A stretch of 64,000 nt of DNA from Muricea muricata (lineage: Eukaryota; Cnidaria; Anthozoa; Malacalcyonacea; Plexauridae): positions 62,001 through 126,000 of the forward strand of contig OY979725.1 of NCBI GenBank assembly GCA_963855995.1, in the 5' to 3' direction. Position numbers and translations under genes: made by a program. Shown one piece after another: positions 51,528 to 64,000 of this stretch. The first letter of the stretch is position 1; every line of letters begins with the position of its first letter. Under the pieces are notes generated by a model that saw only the letters and a program-made list of their open reading frames with translations, made no database searches and was not told the DNA's origin.

Positions 51528-52656
51528 TTTTCTTGATAACCTCTTGGTATTAAACGAGGCTTGACTGAGAAAGGTTGCAACACACTGGTATTGTACCGAT
51601 TTGCGGGTCAAACGGTGTCATTTATATCACTGTAGCTGTATAGCCATAGTACCAGTCTTGCCAAGATACATTGGGGTGTTGAGAGTTTAAATACGCAAAG
51701 AACAAATATAGAAAATAAATCGTTTTGTGTGAAAAAGTAATATCAAGACTATATAAAGTATAATAGTAATTCGTGAAACGAATCAGAATCCTTAGGTACA
51801 GTGTAGGACAAAACTAAAGCAAAATCAAAGTGTGGTGAAGCCAAGTGGTGAAAATAAGGAGCGCACGTTGAGCGGGGTGATTTAAAAGGCTGTGCATAAT
51901 AATTGAAACTAATGTTTCTGGTAACAAATTACGTTGCATGTTCAGCACCAAAAGCCCCAAAGCTTTGCTTGTGATGACCTTAGTATTGGTCCTAACTAAA
52001 GTTCTTGTGTTATCACAGTTTTTAATATATTAATATATACATTTTAGAGTGCGATGTGTTGTTGCAAAATATATTAATTTATATAAATGTTATAAAAAAC
52101 GAAATAAAATATATATTATTCTTGTCTATTTTTTCATTGTTCATTATATATGGTTGGAACCTTAAATTGCGATTACGCGAAGTACGGCGCGATAACGACC
52201 GCTGACGAGATTATTGTGGAGTCAAGTTTTGCGAAAAGGCGGGAAAATCGAAATACAGATATATGAGAAATACAATTTTTCTGAAATATTCAAGGGAAAA
52301 GCTAGTTTCGTGAAGGTCTTTGAAGGGTTCATGACGGTTTGACAGTCGGGAGTTGTTAAAGAAACACAGGTGAGCGTTACTTTTTATTTATGTATTGGTT
52401 TCCAGGGTTTATTCATGACATTTGTAGGGCCTTGAGGTCCAAGAACTCAATATTCGATCGAGTTTGAAACTCAGTCTTCTCACCTAAGCGTTCTGCGGAG
52501 TTAAAGCGAAGTTGTTTACGTTAAATTTGTCCACTGATTAAGGGAAAGTCCTGAAACCCTGACTTATTCGCAATCAATCTCGCGCGAAACAGCGGACATA
52601 TTTGGCTCAGATAAATCTAACATGGCAGCCATAACGTTACATGCATGATATCAATA
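51528..52656. other. 3' region of BTBD7
   Basis: AT-rich. AATAAA-like signals occur near 51,713 and 52,101. Nothing else is recognised before the foldback MITE. Confidence 0.45.
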
Positions 52657-53041
52657 CTAATAGCAAAGAGTAGAGACTACAAAGAGGGACCACTTCATTC
52701 AAAAAAGCGTAAGGTGCTGTCGTCATGATACGCCATGGGCGCCATGTTCCTAGCCAGTGCCCTAAACAGAAGCATTTCCCCCCGGTATGAGAAGCCATTT
52801 GTAACATTTCCGGGGGTGACTTCCTCTGTTTAGGGCACTGGCTAAGAACATGGCGCCCATGACGAATATTGCATGCTCGTTCCCCCCGGAAATATAAACA
52901 AATGCCTACTAATACCGGGGGAAATGCTTCTGTTTAGGGTATTGGCTAGGAACATGGCGCCCATGACCTATCATGACGACAACACCTTACGCTTTTTTGA
53001 ATGAAGTGGTCCCTCTTTGTAGTCTCTACTCTTTGCTAATA
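52657..53041. repeat. Large foldback MITE, about 385 bp
   Basis: Left CTAATAGCAAAGAGTAGAGA and CTACAAAGAGGGACCACTTC, mirrored at the right with almost no mismatch. The inner CATGGGCGCCATGTTC box occurs three times, so the element is a palindrome with an extra internal duplication. It stands between BTBD7 and the LGR gene. Confidence 0.85.
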
Positions 53042-54098
53042 GCTCATCTAAAATATGATGCTCGCTTTTAAAAACAATTTTTCTGAAGTCGAAGATATCC
53101 TAGATAATAGTTTACTCGAACGACGTTTAACTACAATTCAAATTAACGACCTAACTGGAATTATTTTATACTATCGTCCATATAAAAATAATAGGGATTA
53201 TTTCTATGTCACCGTCCTAACCACATGGTTAGTTAAAATTGGTCAAAAGCTACCTTATACAACCGGCCGTACACTGAACGCGAAGCAATATGTTGCAGCA
53301 ACAATATCGTAAACAGTATTTGTTAAATCCTATTCGAATACAGAAATATACGTGTCTCCTTGAACTATTCTTTACTGTCCGCGCAGTGCTCGCAACGCTG
53401 CATGTTTAGAAAATTGCTTAAAACTAATTTCAAGGTTTCAATAATGTAATTAACTCATAATGACAAACGGTCAGCTCTTTGTATAGAATTTACATGGAAA
53501 CTTTTACTTTACAAATTATTATTGACATTATTAGGTGCATATTGCATAATATATGTGCTATGTACAGTTTACATTCCACGAACATGTATATTTAGAATAT
53601 TTACACAAAATAGTTTTGAAATAAATGTCGTTCACGTTTAAAATGTTCATCTAACTCACAATTTGAAAAAATTGTCCCCCTAAAATGATCAATAAATAAT
53701 TACTGTATATCAATGACCATTAACATTTTGATTTTCCTACATTATACATTATAACTGTAAAACTTAATTTAGTTGTTTCAGATGCATTTTTACACCAATA
53801 TTTTATTGGTTAACACATTTGATAAATGAGTGACAATACAGGTCCCCTATGAATACCAGCCTCGCAGCTTAATTGGCTATCTCTTTAAACAAAGTCATCA
53901 TCATCATCACGATTTTAACTACAGTTTTGGTTGTTTTGACCTAATAATATTGGTGAAAAAGGACAACCAATTTCAACTTGGCTATTTTGACAGAAACTCG
54001 TCATCTAAATTTATCTTCAAATTAGCTTAATTAACTTTCATGATGTATGAATTCTCCATCCACGGTTTAGTGACACTGCATGTTAAACTAAGTCCATT

Positions 54099-57000
54099 TC
54101 ATTGCAAATTCAATCCTTCCTGACTAAAGCGTACTAAATTTGGTTCGGACTTCGAAAACGTAGCTGATACGGGATTCTCTCTGGAGCCCCGTGTGTTTCC
54201 CAGGCTATGAAAGTGCCCCATGGCGTTCAAATCCACGGACGGTCTGGCAGACGGACTGAGCACATCATTTGTGCTTTGCATCGATCGCGCAGGAAAGTTG
54301 GATATATAATTAGTCAGAGATCCTCCACAAACAAAACAGTTTTTCAGAAGTACTGCTAGATCGCGACGAAACGGCTTCGTAATGATGGCGTACAAAAACG
54401 GGTTGAGCAGTCCGTTTAGTGGAAAGAAAAAGACCAGTAAATACTTGGACTGAGTAACGTTGATTAGAGATTGGCCAAGTAATGCAGATACACCAGTTAT
54501 AGCAATCGGAGCAAAGCACGCAAAGTCCGTGAAAACCAAAAGTGCCATTCGCCTCGCGACCCTGGAATCGTGTCCACGTGTCGGTGTTGAGTTGCTGGTC
54601 TTGAATACAGAGCGATATATTTGAGCGTATAGAGCGCAAATAAAGAGGAATCCCACGCCGTTTAAACCAAACACAAAGAACAAGTACAGGTCACCGCCAT
54701 TGTCCGTGTCAAATGGCAGACAAATTGCAACTTTACCATAACTACCAATACCCAGTATTGGTAGAATTGCTACTGTAATTGCGACAATCCATCCAATGAT
54801 CATACAGATGATAGCAGTACGCATGGTGAGTCTGTAGCGTGGATACATAGCGTAGACGATTGTCAAGTAACGTTCCACCGTGATCAAAGTCAATGAAAAG
54901 ACAGACAACTCACTTGAGAACATTGCCAGAAAACCAAGTGCTTTGCAACTAAAGCCGTATTGAAATCGCTCCACGTGCTGGTAGTATTCACCTTCTGTTA
55001 TTACAGACTCGATGACCAAAGACAATAAGTATATCGCCATTGTCATATCAGCTAGAGCAAGATTTGTGACCAAAAATCTTGAAACGTTATAATTCCTCGC
55101 CAAACATACGAAAACAACAAGAACAATGAAGTTACCACACAAGGCAAACGGCCCAATGATGAATGACGCAGCCGTCAACCAATCTGCGCCCATGATGTTT
55201 TCACATGGCTGAAATGCTGTGGGTCCTGGTGTGCAGTTTAGCGGCTTAGGCGGTGAAAGTGTAACGGGGTCTCCTGACGAGGGAACAGACGGTAGAGTGA
55301 TAACTCTTCTTTTGTTTACGTTATGATGAAACCCACTTGGGAGAGTAGCCTGATATCTTGTTGTCCTACTTGTTCGTTCACTTGCAAGCGTTAAGGATGA
55401 TACTATTGTTGGCTTTACTGTTGTTGCACCACGTGGGGCGAGGGTACGTGGTCCTGTCAAACCATTTTGAACTTTTTCAAACTTCAACTTGCAGCACAAA
55501 AACGATTTTTCCTTGGCAAGAGTTACTTCTTCAAGGTGTTTCGTGCGGGTAATAGTTCGTAGCCTGCTCACTCGATCAAGTCTTAAAGTCCTGAGATTTT
55601 CTAGACCTTCTGTAGGCAGATCCACAATGTCAACCCCGTTCAGGACCCTGAAAAAAAAAGCGGCAAAAGAGTTTAGTAGTGTAAGTTTTATGGTAAACCT
55701 GCTCGTATTTATGGTAAACCTGCTCGAATTTAACTTTCAAAAATGTTGGTAGTACACTTACAGAGTCTGCAGTTTCGTCATATTTTCAAAAGTACGAGAT
55801 TCGATGTTTGTTATAGGATTGTCAGCCATATTTCTAAGAATAAAATTATTATCAGTTACAAATATGTGGCAGAGTTAAGTAGCATATATCACGCAACTTA
55901 CAATCGTTTGATATTGTTGTTATCTGGAAACATGCCAGGTTTAAGTGACCTAAACTTGTTCCTGACCAAAGACCTAAAGTAGAAAAAACACAATAATGCG
56001 AAATAAATACAGCATATGTGGCATTGTCAGACAGTGTACGAGTAAGCTTAAGCGTTTTATAACTTCCACCTCAGATAATGTTTTTCATCTCAAGGAAAAA
56101 GCAATGACGAATAATATCAAAGGAGTTATCCGTCATATTTTATCTTAGTACAGGTACATTAAAAAATATCAGGACGCATTTTATTTCTCAGTAACATATC
56201 GACATATTCACTTAAAAATTAAAACAAACATCCAAACACCGTTCTGAGAAACAATTTTGAAACATACCTAGCAGAAAACGTTTTAAGAGATTTAATTGTT
56301 TGATTTTGTAAAGAAAATCAGAGAACCTCTAAAAACACGCCCTCTAAAACTACAAGTTTTGATATCCAGTCTCTAAATGCCCCCCCCCCCATCCATTCAG
56401 AGTGTGAGTTCGTCTCTATTTCCTCGGAACAAGAATAAAATATAGGACAACAAGTCCCAAAGTTTGTGCATGAACTTACAAGTATCTCAATTTTGGTAAT
56501 TTTACCAAATCCTTCGCCTTGAAGTCTTTAATATTACTTCGAGATATTATTCTAAATGAGATCATTTTATTGCTCTTAGTTTATTACATTTGCAAGCAGC
56601 AAAGATTATCGTAATATTTCTGGCACACTTACAAATCTCTGAGTTTTCGAGCAGAAAAAACAGGAAAGCTGCCAATCTGATGGTCACTTATTTCCCTAGA
56701 AAACAAAATATTTTTAGCTTACAGTGCTGTTGAAAGTCTCTCGTCCTTCCCAAGTTTGAGGCAATCTGCATATTGGGAGGACATATATGATATCGATAAG
56801 CATGAAATAAATGGTGACACACCACACATCTCTCAAGGTATTTCTAGTATAGGCATATCTGATGGGAATACCTTTAATACAAACACCTGTTTAATAGGAA
56901 CGCCTCTCTTTAAGAACACATACTTACAGAGACACAAGTCCTCGTAAATTATCAAATGCTCCTGGTTTGACAGTGAGTTTCCTAGGATTGACACTTGGCG

Positions 57001-60000
57001 AACGAATGTGTCTGAAGAAATAGTTTAGAGTTGATGAGAAATGTAACAAAATAACACCTTAAGGCAAGTTTTATTGTCAAGGAATACGTGAGATATAACT
57101 AATCAGAAGCATTTTATATACTTACATTACTTTGAGATGATCGTTACGTTGAAAACCTCCAATACTTGGAATTGAGCAATTAATCAATCGCCTGAAGAGG
57201 AAAAAATACCAAGTGTATAATGAAATGCAATGGATGCAGTAACATGTTATCAATGTCATTTATGATTCCTGCTTTGTCGCATCTTTTCCTTCTATTAATT
57301 CACTCTAATTAAAGTTAGCTGTACGCGCGATCTCGTGATTGAGCTAAACAGCCAAAAACAGGCACGTTGCAACACATCTGTTGCAACAGAATGCGTATCC
57401 ATGGTTTGCGACAGCTTACAAGTCAAGGCTTGTTATCAACACAACAGGCTTGCATGCTAAAAGTTGTAACAACTCTTCAAAACAAGCCCGATTTTCGCAG
57501 AATTGATGGAAGTGACAAGTTCCTTATTCAGTTGAACTTTTCATGTGCATTCCTATCTCTAGATGTTTAATCTGATATGATCACTTCCATCTATAGATCC
57601 TCAATTAATCCACTTCCCAGTAGAATCAGTACCATCTGCAAATGCATGAGACTAATTCATTTTCAACTTACAATGTAGTAACTTTCGTTGGCAAACTCAT
57701 GTTTTTCAACATCATTTCACTGATACGGGATGTTGTAACTTCTCTATTAATTAAGAAGAAAAAAAATGACATTATTATGCTAATGTAAAACGATTTATGC
57801 TAACATTCTGTGCACATCATCTCGTACAATATTTTGCAATAAACTTAATATGGCATCTCGAATTTGTTAAAAATTAAAACTAAAAGGCAATAAATCTTAA
57901 AGCGAAGATATATAAACTGTTTACTCTTAGCGAATGGCTGAAAATAATTTAGGTTCAGTATATCGAAGTTAACTGCTGTTTTGTTGATAACAAAACTATA
58001 TGTAGGGGAAAATAGATGTATCATGTAAGTCAAAATTCACGTGGCAAATGTAATTCATCGTCACATCTTATCTCAGGCCAGGTGTTTTTTCTCTTTTATA
58101 TTTAAATGTGAATATTAGGTTGTAATCTTGCTTGCAAAGATTACAATATCACACATAACTATGCGAATATTTCTAGATCTTTTGATTATTTCCATTGATT
58201 ATATCATCGCTTTATGACCTCGCAGATATTGTCTAATGAAAAAGTGCTGATTGAAGTAGATGCGTTGATAGATAGAACAAGTTAATTTCTTTTACATAGT
58301 TTCTGCATAAATTCAACAGGCGATATTACGCAAGGCTATTTTTGCTGCAATCTAATTTCCACGTTAAACGAAGACTGGAGTTGATGAGAGCTGCAATTAT
58401 TGCTCCCCTTTGATCCTTACACACTGTCATTGAGTCGGTGATAAAATGTTAATTAGAGTTGCTTAAAATTTTTGCTCTTTCTTTCCATAACTCTCACAAA
58501 TATCTCTTTCTGGTTTAAGCGGCCGGTGTTGACAACTCAGTATCTGCTATCTAGTCTATATCTACACAGTCACAAAGAAATCATTATATTTTGCCGAATA
58601 ACACTGCGTACAGCCGTGCACAAGTCTAGCCTTCCTCTGCCAACACATCGTGCCAATTCTTTTATTTCCCTTGCAAAAATTCGACCTGACACTGTTCCAG
58701 AGTCACATGTGAAATTCATGTGATCACATGTGAAATTCACGTGGACATTTTCACAGTGAATACGTAAAAAATGGCTTCATTAGGATGAACTTCTAAACGA
58801 TTATTTTCTTGATATCACAGTTTTGCGGCTGAAGTATTGCAAATCTCTTATAGAAAAATGGTTGGAATTGATAATGTATGCGTGTGTGTGTGTGAGAGAG
58901 AGAGAGTTCTGTCGGAGAAAAACCTAATATAACCTTGAAGCTTCCTTTTTTCATAAAGCTCATTACATCTATCAAAGTTGTCCGAACACAAAGAGACATT
59001 TGAAAGTGCTGAACACAATATTGCTAAAAGGTTTCATTATCTCTATAACTGAAGGATCAAAAAGCAAGCATTGAAGCATCGTACACTTTATATTGCGTAG
59101 TCCTGAGTAACGAGACAAACATTTCCCACATCTATGTAAGGTGTTCTCCTAAGACTGTTTTCCTGTTTCTTAGAGACTTACACATTCTAAAACTATTCCA
59201 AGATACAAATTAATTGTACCATTTATTCAGCATGACATGCACAAAAAAGATAACACCGTGCAGCTGTTCAACTAGTACATACAAACGTTTAATTTGCTCG
59301 TTGCAGTCTAATGAAACTGGTACCGTGTTATTCATATGGCTATTTCCTCACTTGATTGATATTGCTTAGTTTTATCAAAACAAATGTTTGTTTTTTCACC
59401 TTCGTTAATGGCATTCCTACGTGTGTTTTATTTGTAATTACATCAGTCGCAAATAAAAAATTTAGTCAAATTATGAATATTATCGACAACTATTCACGCG
59501 CTGACACATGAGATTGACATACAAAAATGAAGTGATATTAAGGAAGAAACATTTAGCCATTTGTATCCGCATCTGTCATGCATACCCTGTGCTTCTTTTT
59601 TCATTAACAAGTATTGCTCATAGATCCACAATATTAAGCTTAAATCCATTCTAAGAGGACTAGTTTATGCATGCATATGAAGACTGGTGTAATAGAGGGA
59701 AATGCCGACTCAAATCAGCCACTAATACTGATTTTAAACCTAAGTTTATACCTAAGTTTAGATCGACAGCAGTATTAAGAGATGCGCGAAAAGTTGTTCA
59801 GTACATTACACGGTCAAACGTTTCCTAATTACGATAATCACAAGATTTGAAGACCACGCACGTTCACATGTACGTCAGTACGTACAAAAACCAGCATGGG
59901 CGTCACAATAATTACTCTATATACTCTGATACCGGAGCAATTATCGTATTTTTCTAGTTCTAACAGCCGGAAAGGCGTATGTAATACGAATCAACGAAAT

Positions 60001-60909
60001 ATGTTAGTAAAGGTGACCTTACATATGTTGTAATGTATACTCTGTCAGCTGTGCATAATGTTGCTATCCAATTGACCAGAAATGTTGACGTTTTACTATA
60101 TTTGATAAAGTATGACACTCAAGCGAATTTCTTGACTTTTTGAACAGCAATATAACACCTAAGAAATCCTTACCTATACAAACTCAAAATTACTTTTGAG
60201 CAATCAAATTTCGTGCGCAAGTCATTTCTAATCTGTTCAAATATACGCACTCCCGTCCGCTGTGAACTTTTAAATTGCAGAATTGTTTCGATTGCTCTAA
60301 ACCATGCATAGGTAACCAAGCAATCTATATTAACAAAAAACGCCGTACTTCAAGCCGCTTCGTGACGTTAAGAGCGATTTCATATTTGTTCCTTTTTTTA
60401 TACAGCCTGTATAGTTCCAGGTTGCGCTAAATGTCACGCAAAAGAAGAGTGCATGTAGCAAAACAATCACATATTTGATATTAGTTCAACAGCGTGTCGG
60501 AAGACGCTCAGTATATAAAGAGCAATTATATCACAGTCACATTCGTTGTCTCAAAGCAGACGTGGCGTGCAAGTTTGCATCAATAAGCTGTTTTTGATTA
60601 ATTTGCTTACGCTATTTGATTACACATTAATTAATGCCCTACCTTAATGTCCTATTTTCCCGAAATAATTTCATATTAAGATAGAAATATAGGAAAATGA
60701 AGGCATATGTATACATTATATATGTGTACTTACAATATACTAATGTTTTCATCGATATCTTTCGGGAACTCTGCTATGTTTTTGCAACTCAGTTTCTGCA
60801 TTTCACATTTGCAGTCTGACGCACACTTCGAACTCGCCGTTTGTCCACAAAGGAAGAATATCAGAAAAAATAATGATGAAGAGGCCGCCAGAAACCTTGA
60901 CCCATGCAT
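54099..60909 (-). CDS. Leucine-rich-repeat glycoprotein-hormone-type GPCR (type A LGR), nine exons
   Basis: Exons 60,734-60,909, 57,672-57,743, 57,126-57,191, 56,928-57,011, 56,633-56,695, 56,480-56,551, 55,902-55,973, 55,762-55,833 and 54,099-55,647 join to 741 residues. Exon 1 gives a signal peptide and the cysteine-rich LRR cap (SKCASDCKCEMQKLSC); the start has an in-frame TGA nine bases upstream. Exons 2-8 are 63-84 bases, each one leucine-rich repeat, all phase 2. The last exon holds the hinge with FLCCKLKFE, the CTPGPTAFQPCENIMG border and seven membrane segments (about 383-658): LALADMTM, ELSVFSLTLITVERYLTIVY, FTDFACFAPI and NPFLY. These match FSHR, LHCGR and TSHR closely. Such receptors bind cystine-knot hormones and signal mainly through Gs. 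No YDY-type sulphation motif is visible in the hinge. A poly(A) signal is likely at 53,812-53,817. Confidence 0.93.
57744..60733. other. First coding intron of the LGR gene
   Basis: A 3-kb AT-rich intron separating the signal-peptide/LRR-cap exon from the first repeat exon. It has a short GT/GA run at 58,880-58,905 and no recognised exon, repeat or mobile element. Confidence 0.6.
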
Positions 60910-61538
60910 GTTACTTCAAAAACAAGTTCTTCGCGATGTTCCTGATCTTTTCGAATCTCAAATCATATATGCGTTGAGCAGATTCAGGACAAAAACACAG
61001 CTTGCAGCAGACAAACTCCAAGACACGTTATTTGTCTTCCGATCGTCTTCTGACGAGAGCAAACCTAGAAAGCTGAAATAATAACAGTCTGTTCAACTAA
61101 TATGTATTACTTGTTTAAGAACTTGGTTGTGTTCATTCTGTTGTGTATACTCTTTAATAGGATGACGCGATTAAAGAGCAAATATAGATTACTCGGGCAC
61201 ATGTTTTGGCATGAATACACGGTCACAAGCTCGATTGGAATATTTAAAAAGTTAGCCTCTACAAGCTGGTATATAAATGTCTAATTCAACCCGATAAAAT
61301 CGGATTAATGTAACATCATACAATGATATTTATAATTCATAAATTCGAAATATTCACACAAGAAGTGCACGCGAGACTTTCTACGGAAAGCCAAAAGCAT
61401 GAGACAGTCACTTCTACAGCGGAAACAACATTATGTCAATATATTATTTCAGAATAAAATTTCACTTCAAATCCTAAACCCTACCAGATGTTGCAGATCG
61501 TTTAGTATTTAGTATTATATCAACCTGTATCGACTTAC

Positions 61539-61620
61539 CTTCAAGCTGTCGTCCAGTTGACTATTCTATATATTTCACCGACGGCAACAACGCCAACAGG
61601 TCAAAACACGTTCAAATTCG
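61539..61620 (-). other. Possible 5' UTR exon of the LGR gene
   Basis: On the minus strand a strong donor (TTGAAG/GTAAGTCG) occurs at 61,537-61,538, about 630 bases upstream of the LGR start codon, and no coding frame fits around it. It may be the end of a non-coding first exon. The upstream limit given here is a guess. Confidence 0.25.
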
Positions 61621-62429
61621 CCACCAACTCGATCAATTCACACTAACCAATTCACCAAAAGGCCCAGAGTGGCTTCTACTGTTTCTACAACGATGTATAC
61701 TCAATCTTAAAACACAATTGCGAGTTAAAACGATTGTATAGAAGTTCAATTTTGATATTTTTCAACAACAGTGTGTTACAGTCAGTTTCCGAATCTCTCG
61801 AAATATTGGAGCAAGTACAAAGATAGATTTAGCACTACCCTATGACGTATTACGAAACACACCATCCGGTTTACCACAAATAATTGTATCAGGTTTCAAA
61901 GAGGTTGGCAGTGATTCAGCTATTGTGAGGTCGTGCCGCTTTTGTCAGTATAAATAACTATTGCCACTCACACAATAATACATATTTGGTCGTGGTTGTA
62001 CACAAAACATGTGTGCTGCATTAATACGTGTTTAAATCATAATGCACAATAAACGCCAACGCAAAACTAAAAAAATTCTTTGATGAGAACTTTTGGCGAA
62101 GACTGAAGGACAACCCAAGGCTCATCGAATTCAATTTCTTGTTTCCTGGTAAATTTCACTCAGAATTTTACCTTAATTTTCTAAGGAAATCACTTCCCGT
62201 CTTCGATCATCATCACCTCGATTTAGTTCTTCAAAACTCAACGCAAAACTAATGATGCTGCATCGCGTGAAGAAACTTCTAGCGTAAATATGTGATATTT
62301 GATTGAAAAAAAAATGCTTATTTACGTATAAATTTATTTTCCTCTCCGAATATCATTTATCGACACGTTCATCAGAAAGAAATGGAAGCTCTGATACTGT
62401 ACACATCAACATTCATGCCCGAAATGTGT

Positions 62430-62555
62430 TAGGCCTATAAGACGTCCAACTTTCCATGTGCCGAACCTAATGTAAATGAGCTAAAACAAAGAGTTTAGTT
62501 CATTTGCATTACATTCGGCACATGAAAACTTCGACGTCTGAAATAGGCCTTAGAC
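62430..62555. repeat. Foldback hairpin, about 125 bp
   Basis: TAGGCCTATAAGACGTC, CATGTGCCGAA and AATGTAAATGAGCTAAA at the left, mirrored by TTTAGTTCATTTGCATTACA, TTCGGCACATG and AATAGGCCTTA at the right. Confidence 0.75.
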
Positions 62556-62845
62556 AGATAGTTTACATAATGCCTGCTCCCCGTCATCGTACTTTTCTAC
62601 AAACTTATACCTAAATTTCATTTCAAAGTTTCGTGTTTACTTTGCGATGAATATGTGTAAACATTGCCTGTATTTAAAGAGTTATACCATGCTCACCTAC
62701 GGCTGTTTAATACCAGGAACCAAAACGTATAAATAGGATCTCAATTCGGAGGTAAAATCCTTTGTTCAGTTCTTGCCTTCTTAAAATGACTGCTTGCTGG
62801 AGATATCAAAATGCGATAGTAATTAAGCGCGATAAAGCTTTTACA

Positions 62846-62953
<108 letters not shown>

Positions 62954-63015
62954 GTGCTAGTTTTGGTTAGCGAAATACAAAAGAGTGCTCAATGACATGT
63001 AGACAGAGCGAAATG

Positions 63016-63148
63016 TATAATTGTGCAAAATACCTCAAAAACTTACCACTACAGTCTGTTTCATCCAAAGGGAATCTTTGTCTACCACCTGAAGATTCCC
63101 TTTGGATGAAACAGACTGTAGTGGTAAGTTTTTGAGGTATTTTGCACA

Positions 63149-63154
<6 letters not shown>
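63016..63154. repeat. Near-perfect 139-bp hairpin
   Basis: Two arms of about 62 bp (left contains CTCAAAAACTTACCACTACA and CATCCAAAGGGAATCTT) mirror each other across a loop of about 14 bases, TGTCTACCACCTG. It stands between two TA microsatellites. See findings. Confidence 0.9.
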
Positions 63155-63182
<28 letters not shown>

Positions 63183-63199
63183 CGCGTTAAAGTTTTTTT

Positions 63200-64000
63200 T
63201 TCTATGTGTATATCAATTAATATAGTTATACATTTCTGCATAATTCTGGGCGAGCTTTTAATAGCTTCTCTTCAAGGATCCGATTGAACGAAAGTTCGAG
63301 TGTTTTTTGAAACAAGGAATTTTAAGATCGAAAGGATGCTTATATTATTCTTAGCTTTGGCACAAAGCCGGTCTTTGTACTAGATTGCCATCTATGGCTT
63401 CGCTTATATTGGACTCTGGAAACTGTTGAGATTAACAATGATTTTAGAGTGGTGTTTTTCATGTTGATATTGTTTTTTCAGCGGCAGCCTCACACAACTG
63501 TAGGAGCTAGCGGAACTCAAACTGGAACAATGAAAAGTGAACTATAAATCAACGGTTTCTGCCCATTTTCCCTCGCTAGTTTTACAGGAAAAGCACAAAA
63601 GTAAATTTCGTACTCTGAGATAGTCAAGTATATTATATGTATATATACCATCTGCTGAAAGATAGAAAGAAAGATAAATCACTAATGATTACATTAGATG
63701 TTAGAACTAACCTGGCTGTTCCAAGAACAATTTGGCGATAACTTCCTTTTCAAACGATCCTATAAGAGCATTGATCAAGATCAGTAAATAGAGCCGTGCA
63801 CGAATTACGCTCTGTTGCTGGAACATTACCTTATCTTTCAGGCTACAAAGTCCCAACAAATATAAAATCGCCGAATAAATCATAAAATCTTTTACGATTC
63901 TTGAGGGAATTCCGCACGGTGTCCGCACCGATGATACTGTGCGTTCGATCAAGATTATTTCAGAATTTCATCAATAGTTTATAAATCATACAGTGGAAAT
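63200..64000. other. Right edge, no confident gene
   Basis: On the minus strand a frame near 63,950-63,850 reads DRTHSIIGADTVRNSLKNRK before a stop in the 63,840s, and a good donor (GCCAG/GTTAGT) lies at about 63,709-63,710. It may be the edge of a gene or of a mobile element beyond the window, but no family was recognised. Confidence 0.25.

Noticed and set aside
53055-53312. Plus-strand 85-codon frame next to the foldback MITE
   Set aside because: No recognised family, no splice sites or start context of note, and AT-rich composition; kept as unassigned.
56277-56340. Minus-strand stretch resembling an extra LRR exon (IKSLKTFSA before a GTATGT donor)
   Set aside because: The frame that fits has a TGA just upstream and no acceptor in the needed phase. 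The neighbouring exons 56,480-56,551 and 55,902-55,973 join perfectly without it.
60707-61081. Plus-strand 124-codon frame
   Set aside because: It is the shadow of the LGR signal-peptide exon, which on the minus strand has a signal peptide, the cysteine cap and the right splice phase.

Overview
The window is animal nuclear DNA, almost certainly from a cnidarian and probably an anthozoan. It is AT-rich, intron-rich and full of short foldback transposons. Its genes are metazoan families: an LRR glycoprotein-hormone-type GPCR, BTBD7, a PP2D1-like pseudophosphatase, a C7orf57-like protein, and discoidin, fibrinogen and C-type-lectin modules. No prokaryotic gene, rRNA or CRISPR was seen. Exon borders were read by hand from AG/GT sites, reading phase and family similarity; no transcript data were available.

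Layout. (1) 1-37,330, minus strand: a signal-peptide exon at 37,230-37,329 followed towards lower coordinates by a long series of extracellular modules: two F-type-lectin-like domains, nine F5/8-type C (discoidin) domains, one ILEI/FAM3-like domain, one unassigned exon in a possible jelly-roll position, three C-type lectin domains, three fibrinogen-related domains (the last running off the window) and one unrecognised cysteine-containing module. Almost every module is bounded by phase-1 introns, so the exons can be read as one huge secreted lectin of more than 2,700 residues; the alternative is two or three tandem genes. The introns hold a mariner remnant, a PIF/Harbinger remnant, a TTAA-flanked element with a dead P2RX7_C-type frame, several MITEs and a 181-bp satellite. 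(2) 40,152-44,209, minus: a seven-exon C7orf57-like gene with a duplicated core motif. (3) 44,598-46,133, plus: an intronless PP2D1-like gene, head to head with the previous one. (4) 47,538-51,527, plus: a seven-exon BTBD7 orthologue with a short C-terminus. (5) 54,099-60,909, minus: a nine-exon leucine-rich-repeat GPCR of the FSHR/LHCGR/TSHR type, all introns in phase 2. (6) 61,000-64,000: no confident gene; an AT microsatellite and two sharp hairpins.

How the genes may work together. The lectin modules suggest glycan or surface recognition (immunity, symbiont handling or matrix). The C7orf57-like and PP2D1-like genes share a 388-bp intergenic space and may share a promoter. BTBD7 and the hormone-type receptor are unrelated single-copy genes.
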